From Clostridium sp. 27_14 (GTDB lineage: Bacteria; Bacillota; Clostridia; TANB77; CAG-508), in assembly GCA_001916035.1 (NCBI GenBank), contig MNRQ01000025.1, positions 1 to 54,418 on the forward strand: 54,418 bases of DNA, read 5' to 3'. The notes beneath the pieces were generated by a model. It was not told where the DNA came from. It saw nothing but the letters and a program-made list of their open reading frames with translations, and did not search any database. Each line of letters starts with the position of its first letter. The stretch's first letter is position 1. Below, piece by piece: positions 1 through 9,000 of this stretch. The position numbers were made by a program, and so were the translations under genes.

Positions 1-2305
1 ACCTATACAGTAACAAAAAACCAAGACTATGAATTTAAAGTAACAGACAATGCAGGAAATGTAACAAATTATACAGTAACAGTAACAGGAATAACAAAAG
101 TAACACTAGATGCAGAAACAATAGCAAAAAATCCAGAAGCCTACTATGGAAAGAAAGTAAATAACTACACAGCAGGAGGAAAAACGTACAGAATATTCTA
201 TATAGATACAGAAGGAAAATTCGGAGACAAAAATACAGTATATCTAAAAGCAGACTGGACAGCAAACGATACAAGTTTATCCGATTATACAAACTACACA
301 CCAAGTGGAACAGATTTAACAACATATAAGAAATTAAATCCAAGTTGGGCAGCCAAAAGAGGAAGTAGCACATCTAGCTGGAATTATAATGAACATGCAG
401 CAGCATGGTTATGTTCACCAAGTAAATGGACAACATATTGTGATACATCAAAAGCAAATTATGCAATAGGATCACCAACAGCAGAGATGTATGTGGCATC
501 ATATAACCAAGTATCACATACAACAGGAAAATGGAAAGCAATCAACTATATCAGGAAGTGATTATTGGACAGGAACAGATTCTTTAGATTATACAGGATA
601 TAATAGTATGTATTGTGGAAGAAACGGTTCTAAAGGAGATTACTGGTGGTGGCTCGCTTCTCCGTCAGCTACCGACTCTTACCGTGTGTGCGGTGTGTAC
701 GGTAACGACGCTTTCTTGGGCATCAGCGGCTATAGCGGCACGAACGGCGTGTGTCCGCTAGTTTCTCTAAAATCTAACTTTGAAATAGAAATAACAGCAC
801 CAACAGATGCAGAAACAATAGCAGAAAACCCAGGTGCATATTATGGACAAAAAGTAACAAATTACACAGCAGGAGGAAAAACATACAGAATATTCTATGT
901 AGATACAGAAGGAAAATTCGGAGATAAAAACACAATATATCTAAAAGCAGATTGGACACCAAATTATACAAGTCTGTCAACATATACACCAAGTGGAACA
1001 GATTTGGAAATATATAAAAAGTTAAATCCAAGTTGGGCAGCACAAAGAGGAAGTAGTACATCAAGTTGGAATACTAATGAAGAAGCAGCAGCATGGCTAT
1101 GTTCACCAAGTAAATGGACAAAATATTGTGATACATCAAAAGCAAATTATGCAATAGGATCACCACCTGTAGAAATGTATGTAGCATCATACAACCAAGT
1201 ACCACACGAGATAGGAAACAATACGTTAGGAGCAACATATAGAGCAACAAGTTATCCAGGATATATATATACAGTAAATGGAATACAACAAAATAGTGGA
1301 TATTCTACAAATAATAATACATTAGATTACAAAGGATACAACAGTATGTATTGTGGAATATCAGGTAATACAGGTGACCATGCCAATTCTCTTGCTTCTC
1401 CATCATCTAGCGGACCAGAAAGAATATGTGATGTGGACCATTATTGGGTTGCTTTGGGAGATCCTAGCTATGAAAACGTGACTAATGTCTGTCCACTAGT
1501 CGCTCTAAAACCAGGAATAGGAGTAGAACTAGAAAACGAAATAGAAATAGCAGACACAGAAACAATAGCAGAAAACCCACAAAACTATTACGGAAAGAAA
1601 ATATCAAACTACACAGCAGGAGGGCAAACATACAGAATATTCTATGTAGACAAGCAAAATGACTTTGGAGACGGAGCAAACACAGTATATCTAAAAGCAG
1701 ATTATAATGATAACTTACAAGAATCATTAAGCGCAAATATAAGTTCACTAACAGCAAATGACTTGGCAGTGTATAAAAGAATGAACAAAAGCTGGACAGC
1801 ACAAAGAGGAAATAGTCAATCAAATTGGAATGATAATGAGAAAGCAGCAGCGTTGCTAAGTGCACCAAGCCAATGGACAACATATTGTGACACAACAAAA
1901 GCAAATTATGCAATAGGTTCACCGCCAGTAGAAATGTATGTAGCATCATATAACCAAGTATCACACTCAATAGGAAATTATACATTAGGAGCAACTTATG
2001 GAGCAGCAACAAGTTATCCTGGATATATATATACAGTAAATGGAACACAACAAAATAGTGGGAGGTATACAAATAGTAATACATTAGATTATACAGGATA
2101 TAACAGTATGTATTGTGGAAAAAACGGTTCTAAAGGAGACTATTATTGGTGGCTCGCTTCTCCGTCAGCTAGCGACTCTTCCCGTGTGTGCGGTGTGTAC
2201 GGTAACAACGCTAGCTTGGGCACCATCACCTATGGCGACGCGTACGGCGTCTGTCCGCTAGTTTCTCTAAAATCTGGAATCAAATTAATAATAACCAGCG
2301 AATAA
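1..2305 (+). CDS. 3' part of modular surface protein with DGR-like variable cassettes (one frameshift)
   Basis: The 5' end lies outside the window. The reading frame opens with an Ig-like tail (about residues 1-33, ending NYTVTVTG) and then has three homologous units of about 220-240 residues, starting at 109, 806 and 1553. Each unit has conserved blocks (ETIAxNP, YTAGG-TYRIFYVD, SWAAxRG, YCDT-KANYAIGSP, EMYVASYNQV, YNSMYCG) and ends in a Trp/Ser-rich segment closing with CPLVxLK. That ending resembles the C-type-lectin or DUF6273-like folds used by DGR target proteins; this is inferred from pattern. The first frame stops at 559-561, while the downstream frame (ATG at 491) continues to 2305. 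Removing one A from the run at 528-531 joins them into one protein. No sorting signal or membrane anchor is visible at the C-terminus, which ends just after the last cassette. Confidence 0.75.
614..775 (+). repeat. DGR-like variable cassette A
   Basis: This 162-bp GC-rich segment lies in an AT-rich gene and is nearly identical to 2114-2275. Within 653-748 the two copies differ at 13 positions (672, 681, 707, 713, 714, 723, 726, 728, 729, 734, 738, 740, 743). All 13 are codon positions 1 or 2, and twelve of them lie in codons that keep a C in the third position (NNC); the other is ACG/GCG. This matches adenine-specific mutagenesis of AAC codons from a template repeat. The last 24 bases (752-775) are invariant and would serve as the initiation-of-homing part. 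Confidence 0.7.
2114..2275 (+). repeat. DGR-like variable cassette C
   Basis: This is the partner of the cassette at 614-775, offset by exactly 1500 bp, with the same substitution pattern and the same invariant 3' end (2252-2275). It lies at the very end of the protein, the usual place for a DGR variable repeat, and an inverted repeat follows at 2349-2378. No reverse transcriptase or template repeat is present in this window. Confidence 0.7.
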
Positions 2306-2348
2306 AAGTAGATACAAAATAACAAGTAACAAAATAAAAATAAAAGGA

Positions 2349-2378
2349 GTGCAATCAGGCTACCACGTCTGATCGCAC
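2349..2378. other. Inverted repeat downstream of variable cassette C
   Basis: Two 12-nt arms (2349-2360 and 2367-2378) pair with one mismatch and one G-T, around the 6-nt loop TACCAC. It lies 73 bp after the cassette and 43 bp after the stop codon. No T-run follows on the + strand, so it is a poor terminator for the surface gene. Read on the minus strand a T-rich tract follows. A hairpin just 3' of the variable repeat is a known DGR feature that aids homing; that reading is inference. Confidence 0.5.
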
Positions 2379-2709
2379 CAACCAAAAAAGAAAAAAATAA
2401 AAAGCCTCCCTCAATAAAAAAATAAAAAGAAAAAGAAAAAAGTAAAAATAAAGGTCCCATTAAACCAAAATTCTGGAAAAAAGAATAAAATAAATAATGG
2501 AGAAAGGAAGTATAATAAATCAAAAAAGTCAAAAACAGCAATAAAAAGAATCAAACAAAAAGTAACATAAAAAAATAGCAAAAAAAAAATTCAAAATTAC
2601 AACTAGACCATTAAACCTAAGCACCAAAAACAGGACAAAGAAAACAGGCAAAGTAAAATGCAAGAAGAAAAAAGACTTTTAAATTGAAATATTATACGAG
2701 AAAAAAGGA
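2379..2709. other. A-rich non-coding gap
   Basis: This 331-bp stretch is very rich in A on the + strand, with short stops in all frames. I see no convincing open reading frame, template repeat or RNA gene. It may be the remnant of a decayed gene. Confidence 0.4.
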
Positions 2710-3243
2710 ATGAGTAAAAAAGAAAAAACAAACAAAGGAATACCAATATACAGAATAATAATACTAATAGCAGTAATCCTAATAATAGTATTAATAGGAT
2801 ATATGACGAATAAAAACAAAGGACAAGAAGGAACAAGTAAAAACAATCAACAACAAACATCAGAACAAGGAGAGCAAGTATCAGAAGTAAGTCTAATAGA
2901 CATGAACAACACAGAAAACGCAAAAGTAGAAGAAGGAATAAAAGAAAACACATCAAAAAAGCTATTAGAAGAAAAAGAATATAAAGGACTAAAAATAAAA
3001 AACATAGAACTAAAAGCAGAAGGAGGAATCTCAAAACTAACAGCAACAATAGAAAACAAAAGCGGAGAAGACTACAGTGGAGAAAAAGTAAACATAGTAT
3101 TTGAAAACAAAGACGGAACAGAATATGCAAGACTAGAAGCAGTAATGCCAGCAGTAGACAACCAAAAAACAAACGAAATAGATGCAGGAACAACAGCAGA
3201 CATAGCAAATGCTTATGACTTCAAAATAGAAACAGCAGAATAA
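2710..3243 (+). CDS. Membrane-anchored extracytoplasmic protein, FxLYD-like domain
   Basis: The product has 177 residues with a short basic N-terminus, one hydrophobic segment (about residues 12-32) and an extracellular part. A Gln/Glu/Asn-rich linker (about 35-85) leads to a beta-rich domain (about 90-176) whose pattern (L-I-ELKAE-G, LTATIEN, VNIVFENKDG, a run of small residues, then an acidic end) resembles FxLYD-type domains. The function is unknown. The Shine-Dalgarno is weak: GGA lies immediately before the ATG, so the start is uncertain, but no better in-frame start is visible. Composition is A-rich like the neighbours. Confidence 0.6.
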   Translation: MSKKEKTNKGIPIYRIIILIAVILIIVLIGYMTNKNKGQEGTSKNNQQQTSEQGEQVSEVSLIDMNNTENAKVEEGIKENTSKKLLEEKEYKGLKIKNIELKAEGGISKLTATIENKSGEDYSGEKVNIVFENKDGTEYARLEAVMPAVDNQKTNEIDAGTTADIANAYDFKIETAE

Positions 3244-3370
3244 AACAAGAAATAAAAACTAGAAAAATTTGCAGTTTCAAACTAAAAAGCCAAAAAAGTT
3301 TGGATAAAAAAGCAAAAAAGTATTGCAATAAAAGGAAAAATAAGGTATAATAAAAAATAGCAAAAAGAGA

Positions 3371-3397
3371 GAAGAGTGGGAACAAATCCCACTCTTC
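3371..3397 (-). terminator. Perfect 11-bp hairpin, terminator-like on the minus strand
   Basis: Arms 3371-3381 and 3387-3397 are perfectly complementary around the loop ACAAA. A T-rich tract follows only when the site is read on the minus strand. It lies between the FxLYD-like gene and rimP, with no minus-strand gene nearby, so it may stop antisense transcription or mark a lost gene. Confidence 0.45.
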
Positions 3398-3450
3398 AAA
3401 AGTTAATAAGGAAAAAAGCAATACATAAACCAAATCAAAAGATAGCACAA

Positions 3451-3520
3451 ACACAAAACAATATCCAATAATTCAGAAAAAAGGAAAAAAACACAAAACA
3501 ACATCCAATAATTCAAAAAA
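3451..3520 (+). repeat. Two 30-bp direct repeats, 40-bp period
   Basis: Segments 3451-3480 and 3491-3520 match at 28 of 30 positions (core ACACAAAACA then ATCCAATAATTCA). They lie upstream of rimP in an otherwise empty 391-bp gap (3244-3634). The function is unknown; a duplicated binding site or replication slippage could explain them. Confidence 0.5.
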
Positions 3521-3634
3521 GAAAAATACAAAAAAACTACAAAACATTGTACATAACAGACAAAAAATAGATACACAGGGTTTATAGGTAAAACCAAAAA
3601 AACCTAAATAAAAAGAAAAAAGAAAGGTAAAAAA

Positions 3635-4177
3635 ATGGCAAACATAGAACAAAAAGTAGAAAATCTACTAAAGCCAAAAATAGAAGAAATAGGCTATAAA
3701 TTATATGATGTAGAATATGTAAAAGAAGGAAAAAACTATTTTCTACGAATATACATAGACAACGAAAAAGGAATAGATTTAAACGACTGCGAAAAAGTAA
3801 ATGACGCAATAATGGAACCATTAGACAAAGCAGACTACATAAAAGAACAATACTTTTTAGAAGTATCATCACCAGGAGTAGAAAGAACACTAAAAAAAGA
3901 CGAGCACCTAGAAAAAAATATAGGAAAAGAAATATATATAAAACTATTCCAAAAAGATAATGATGGAAAAAAAGAATATAAAGGAACACTAAAAAAATAC
4001 ACAGAAACAGAAATAATAATAGAAACCAAAGAAAAAACAAAAAAAGAAACTAGCAAAAAAAATAAAAAAGAAACAAACAAAAATAACAACCCAAAAGAGC
4101 AAGAAAGCAATATAACAGAAATAACATTAGAAAGAAAAAACATAGCACAAATAAAAACAGTATATAACTGGGATTAA
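3635..4177 (+). CDS. rimP: Ribosome maturation factor RimP
   Basis: RimP assists 30S subunit assembly. The 180-residue product shows the family pattern: an N-terminal domain (about 1-80) with GYKLYDVEYVKEG and LRIYIDNEKG, the hallmark EVSSPGVERTLKK (about 76-88), then an SH3-like C-terminal domain. That last domain is expanded here by a Lys/Glu/Asn-rich insert (about residues 130-155). It is first in the operon rimP-nusA-ylxR-ylxQ-infB-rbfA, the usual Firmicute order. An AAAGG Shine-Dalgarno lies 7-8 bases before the ATG. Confidence 0.93.
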   Translation: MANIEQKVENLLKPKIEEIGYKLYDVEYVKEGKNYFLRIYIDNEKGIDLNDCEKVNDAIMEPLDKADYIKEQYFLEVSSPGVERTLKKDEHLEKNIGKEIYIKLFQKDNDGKKEYKGTLKKYTETEIIIETKEKTKKETSKKNKKETNKNNNPKEQESNITEITLERKNIAQIKTVYNWD

Positions 4178-4197
4178 AAGAAAGGAATGGTATAAAA

Positions 4198-5397
4198 ATG
4201 AAAGCTATTGATAACAAAGAATTAATTTTATCATTAGAAGAACTAGAAAAAGAGAAAGGAATAAAAAAATCTTATGTAATAGAAGCAATCGAAACAGCTT
4301 TAGTAACTGCATATAAAAGAAACTTCGACTCATTAGAAAATGTAAAAGTAGACATAGACAAGCAAACAGGAGCAACACATGTATATGCAATAAAAGACAT
4401 AATGGAAGTCGCAAAAGACGAAGCAACAGAAATCAGCTTAGAAGACGCACACAAAATAAACAAATCATTACAACTAGGAGACCAAGTTGATGTAGAAATA
4501 GTACCAAAAGACTTTGGAAGAATAGCAGCACAAACAGCAAAACAAGTAATAATCCAAAAACTAAGAGAAGTAGAAAGAGACTTAATATTCAACGAATTTA
4601 ATGACAGAAAAGGAGAAATAGTTTCAGGAATAATCCAAAAAGCAGACAAAAATATAGTAGTAATGGATTTAGGAAGACTAGAAGGAGTAATGCCAACAAA
4701 AGAGCAAGTACCAACAGAACATTACCATGTAAATGACAAAATAAAAGCATATGTAATGGATGTAGAAAGAGGTCAAAAAGGAGCACCACAAGTATTAGTA
4801 TCAAGAAGTCATCCAGACTTTGTAAGAAAACTATTAGAACTAGAAATTCCAGAAATATATGAAGGAGTCATAGAAATAAAAAGTGTATCAAGAGATGCAG
4901 GAAACAGAAGCAAAGTAGCAGTATATTCACCAGACCCAAATATAGACCCAGTAGGATCATGTGTAGGACAAAAAGGAGTAAGAATCCAAAATGTAATAAA
5001 CGAATTACACGGAGAAAAAATAGATGTAATAGAATGGAATCAAGACCCAAGTATTTATATAGCATCAGCATTATTACCAGCAAAAATAATGGCAGTAGAT
5101 ATAAAAGAAGAAGACAAATTTGCACAAGTAATAGTACCAGATGACCAATTATCATTAGCAATAGGAAAAGCAGGACAAAATGCAAGACTAGCAGCAAAAC
5201 TAACAGGTTGGAAAATAGACATAAAATCAGAAAGTCAATTTAGAGAAATGTTACAAAAACAACAAGAAGAAAATGAAAAAATAGATCAAGAAATAGAAGA
5301 GCAGACACAAAAAGAAAAAATAGAAGAAAATCAAGAAATAAAAGAACAACTACAAGAAGAAAAACAAGAGGAAAACAAAGAACAAACTGAAGAATAG
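4198..5397 (+). CDS. nusA: Transcription termination/antitermination protein NusA
   Basis: NusA binds RNA polymerase and nascent RNA and modulates pausing and termination. In the 399 residues I see the N-terminal RNAP-binding domain (about 1-125), an S1 domain (about 130-200, GEIVSGIIQKADKNIVVMDLG), two KH domains (about 200-345, including GSCVGQKGVRIQNVI and LAIGKAGQNARLAAKLTGWKI), and a Glu/Gln/Lys-rich tail. There is no C-terminal acidic repeat domain, as usual outside proteobacteria. It starts 20 bp after rimP, with the Shine-Dalgarno AAAGGA. Confidence 0.96.
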   Translation: MKAIDNKELILSLEELEKEKGIKKSYVIEAIETALVTAYKRNFDSLENVKVDIDKQTGATHVYAIKDIMEVAKDEATEISLEDAHKINKSLQLGDQVDVEIVPKDFGRIAAQTAKQVIIQKLREVERDLIFNEFNDRKGEIVSGIIQKADKNIVVMDLGRLEGVMPTKEQVPTEHYHVNDKIKAYVMDVERGQKGAPQVLVSRSHPDFVRKLLELEIPEIYEGVIEIKSVSRDAGNRSKVAVYSPDPNIDPVGSCVGQKGVRIQNVINELHGEKIDVIEWNQDPSIYIASALLPAKIMAVDIKEEDKFAQVIVPDDQLSLAIGKAGQNARLAAKLTGWKIDIKSESQFREMLQKQQEENEKIDQEIEEQTQKEKIEENQEIKEQLQEEKQEENKEQTEE

Positions 5398-5516
5398 AAA
5401 CAATAAAACAATATATAAGAAAAAAACGAGAAATAGATAGAGGTGTATCAAAACACAAAAATCTAGTTCGTGATAAAATAGCAAAAAATAACATACAATA
5501 AAAGGGGGACAAATAC

Positions 5517-5786
5517 ATGAAAAATGTAAAACGTAATCCACAAAGAACATGTATGGGATGCAACCAAAAGAAAGACAAAAAAGATTTAATTAGAATTGTA
5601 AAAAATAAAGAAAACAAAATAAAAATAGATAGAACCGGAAAGCAAGAAGGCAGAGGGGCATATATATGTGATAATATAAAGTGTTTAGAAAAAGTAATAA
5701 AAAGCAAAAGACTAGAAAGAACATTAGACACAAAAATATCACAAGAAATTTATGAAAGTTTAAGAGGTGTAATACTTGATAAATAA
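5517..5786 (+). CDS. ylxR: YlxR/RnpM family RNA-binding protein
   Basis: This 89-residue protein has the YlxR (DUF448) signature: RNPQRTCMGCNQKKDKKDLIRIV near the N-terminus, DRTGKQEGRGAYIC in the middle and a second Cys (IKCLEK). Members bind RNA, and a YlxR homolog has been reported to modulate RNase P. It keeps the conserved place between nusA and ylxQ. A strong AAAGGGGG Shine-Dalgarno precedes the ATG. The 119-bp gap after nusA holds nothing I can identify. Confidence 0.9.
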   Translation: MKNVKRNPQRTCMGCNQKKDKKDLIRIVKNKENKIKIDRTGKQEGRGAYICDNIKCLEKVIKSKRLERTLDTKISQEIYESLRGVILDK

Positions 5787-6096
5787 TAAAATATGGGGGC
5801 TAGTAGGTTTAGCTGCTAGAGCTAGAAAAATATGTTTCGGAGCAGACAGTGTAGAACAAGAAATGAAAAAGAAAAAAGTCAAATTAGTACTAATAGCACA
5901 AGACAGCTCAGAAAGAACAAAAACAAAATTCCAAAAATTATGCAAAGAAAACCAAACAGAATGTTTAATAATAGGGGACATAGAAACATTAAGTAAATCA
6001 ATAGGAAAAGTAAACAAAGCAATAATTGGAATAGAAGAAGAAAATATAGCAAAACAGATACAAAAAATAAACTATGGGGGTGAAAGTATTGGGTAA
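5776..6096 (+). CDS. ylxQ: L7Ae-family RNA-binding protein YlxQ
   Basis: This 106-residue L7Ae/L30e-fold protein probably binds kink-turn RNA. The family core is visible: IWGLVGLAARARKICFGADSVEQEM, KLVLIAQDSSERTK and ECLIIGDIETLSKSIGK. The start is a TTG at 5776 that overlaps the end of ylxR by 11 bp; GAGGTG at 5764-5769 is well placed for it, and no ATG suits the family N-terminus. Its own end overlaps the infB start. Confidence 0.85.
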   Translation: MINNKIWGLVGLAARARKICFGADSVEQEMKKKKVKLVLIAQDSSERTKTKFQKLCKENQTECLIIGDIETLSKSIGKVNKAIIGIEEENIAKQIQKINYGGESIG

Positions 6097-9000
6097 GATA
6101 AAAATATATGAAATAGCAAAAAAACTAGACTTAGCCAGTAAAGAAATTGTAGAGATGGCTAAAAAATTAAATATAGAAGTAAAAAATCACATGAGTACAG
6201 TTTCAGAAGAAGAAGCACAAAAAATAGAAAATAAAATAAAAAACAAAAAAGAAAATAAAATTGAAGAAGCAAACACAAAAAAAACAAATGAAGACTCAAA
6301 AAAAGAAAAAAAGGCAAATAAAACAGAAACTAACAAAACTACTAAAAAAGAAGAAAAAGCACCAGTAATTATAAGAAGAGAAGTCTTGATAGAAGAAAAA
6401 GGAAAAGAAGAAGTAAAAAAACAAAACAAATCAAACAATGTAGGATTTGTAGAAAGAAAACAAAACAAAGACTTTAATATAGTATATCGTAACAAACCAA
6501 ATAAACCACTAACAGTAAGCGAATTATTTGGACTAAACAAAGAAGCAAAAAAAGAAGAAGAACCAAAAAAAGCAGAAACACAGCCAAAAGAGGTTGATAA
6601 AAAAACAGAAAAAGAAGAAACTAAAACAGAAGAAACGAAGAAAAACGAAGAAATAAAAACTGAAAACAAAGTGGAAAAACAAGTTAAAGAAATGCCAAAA
6701 GAAGAAAAAAACAAAGAAGAAAAAGAAAAAAATATAAAAGAACAAGGAGAAGTAAATCAACCTATGCAAAAAATGCAAACAAAACAAGTAGTCCAAGAAA
6801 ATAAACAAGAAAGAAATCAAGGAAACTACCAAAATAGAAATAATTATAATAATAGAAATAACTTTAGAAATGGTCAAGAAAGAAACTATCAGGACAGAAA
6901 CAACCAAGAAAGAAACTATCAAGACAGAAACAACCAAGAAAGAAATAATAGAAACTGGCAAGACAGAAATAACAGAGAAAACGGATTCCGCGACAAACGT
7001 AACAATGGAAATAATATGAATAACAACAGATTCAGAAATAATAATGGAAATAATGGAGATAATAGATTTAATAACAGAAATAACAACAACAATAATAATA
7101 GACCATACCAAAAACGCCCATTAGATGAAAAAGGTATAGAAAAAAATATAAAAAATATTATGTCTGCAGAAGTTGGAGAAAAAGAAAATGTCAGAGAATA
7201 TAACAAAAATATAGACAAACAAAAAAATAACAATAAATTTGACGAAAACAGAACAAACAAAAAATCAAAAGGAAGAAGAAACAACCAAGAAAACGGATTT
7301 GACGAAGGAAAACTAAAAAGTTTAAAACAAACAAGCAAACTATCACACATGTTCAATGACCAAGAAGGTGGAATGTTAGACTACTATGACTTAACAACAG
7401 AACGTGGAAGAAAAGGCAAAAAGAAAGCAACAAAAGGAAACGAAGAACGCAACAAACAAAAAATCTTCAAATTAACAGACATAGAAATTCCAGAAAGCAT
7501 AACAGTAAAAGACTTAGCAGCTGAAATGAAAAAAACAACAGCAGAAGTTATCAAAAAGTTATTAGGATACGGAATAATGGCAACAATAAACAATGAAATA
7601 GATTTCGACACAGCATTTTTAGTAGCAGGAGAATTTGGAATAACAGCTAAGAAAAAACAAACTGTAACAGAAGAAGACATATTATTTGACGACTCAGAAG
7701 ACAAAGAAGAAGAATTAGAAGAAAGACCACCAGTTGTTGTTGTAATGGGACACGTAGACCATGGAAAAACATCTTTACTAGACACAATACGTAAAACAAA
7801 TGTAATAGAAGGAGAAGCAGGAGGAATTACACAAGCAATTGGAGCATACATGGTAGAAATCAATGGAAGAAAAATAACATTTTTAGACACACCAGGACAC
7901 GAAGCATTTACAGCAATGAGAGCCAGAGGAGCACAAATAACAGATATAGCAATACTAGTAGTAGCAGCAAACGACGGAATAATGCCACAAACAGTAGAAG
8001 CAATAAACCATGCAAAATCAGCAGGAATACCAATAATTGTAGCAATAAACAAAATAGACTTACCAGACGCAAATGTAGAAAGAGTAAAACAAGAACTAAT
8101 GAACTATGAATTAGTTCCAGAAGAATGGGGAGGAGACACTATATGTGTACCAATCTCAGCAAAAAACAATATAAATATAGACCAATTATTAGAAATGGTA
8201 TTATTAGAAGCAGATGTACTAGAACTAAAAGCAAATCCAAATAAACAATCAAAAGGAGTTGTAATAGAAGCAAGACTAGACAAATCAAAAGGAGCAATTG
8301 CAACAATGCTAGTACAAAGAGGAAAACTAGACGTAGGAGACACAATAGTTGTAGGAGCATCAATAGGAAGAATAAGAGTCATGACAAATGACAAAGGTAA
8401 AAAAGTAAAATCAGCAGGACCATCAACACCAGTTGAAATAATGGGACTAACAGAAGTACCAGAAGCAGGAGACACATTCTACGAAGTAAAAGACGAAAAA
8501 ATGGCAAAACACTTAATAGAAAGAAGAAAACGCCAAGCAAGAGAAAAAGCAATCAACCAAGGAACAAAAGTAACACTAGACAACTTATTCAGCCAAATGG
8601 AAGAAGGAAAATTAAAAGTACTAAACCTAATAGTAAAAGCAGATGTACAAGGATCTGTAGAAGCAGTAAAACAATCAATGGAAAAACTAGCAAATGAAGA
8701 AGTAAAAGTAAAAGTAATCCATAGTGCAGCAGGAGCAGTAAACCAATCAGATGTCACACTAGCAAAAGTTTCAAATGCCATAATAATAGCATTCAATGTA
8801 AGACCAGACCACACAGCAAAAGAAATGGCAGAAAAAGAGGAAGTAGAAATAAAACAATACTCAGTAATATACCAAGCAATAGAAGATGTAGAAATGGCAA
8901 TGAAAGGTATGCTTGAACCAAAATACGAAGAAAAAGTAATAGGTAATGTAGAAGTAAGACAAACATTCAGAATCTCAAATATAGGAACAATAGCAGGAGG

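Larger units (their letters stand above)
109..2275 (+). repeat. Three tandem protein-coding repeat units (109-775, 806-1510, 1553-2275)
   Basis: The three units align along their whole length at protein level. Units 1 and 3 are spaced so that their end cassettes are exactly 1500 bp apart. Units 1 and 3 share near-identical GC-rich endings, while unit 2 ends in a diverged AT-rich version (1352-1510) with the same Cys-Gly start and CPLV-ALK end. This suggests duplication followed by either cassette replacement in units 1 and 3 or fixation and decay of variability in unit 2. Confidence 0.85.

Noticed and set aside
620..775. GC-rich cassettes as horizontally transferred DNA
   Set aside because: The segment is only about 160 bp, in frame, bounded within a conserved fold, and duplicated with NNC-type changes; mutagenic homing explains it better.
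1482..2084. Minus-strand open frame of 200 codons within the surface protein gene, and similar Leu-rich minus-strand frames elsewhere
   Set aside because: Leu/Phe/Tyr-rich translations are the mirror image of A-rich coding on the + strand; no Shine-Dalgarno, no family motifs, and they overlap clear genes.
2306..2709. Template repeat or reverse transcriptase for the DGR-like cassettes
   Set aside because: Read through the gap and all open frames: no second copy of the cassette with adenines and no reverse transcriptase motif in this window. They would have to lie upstream of base 1 or elsewhere.
3451..3520. CRISPR array
   Set aside because: Only two 30-bp repeats with a 10-bp spacer, no palindrome in the repeat and no cas genes.
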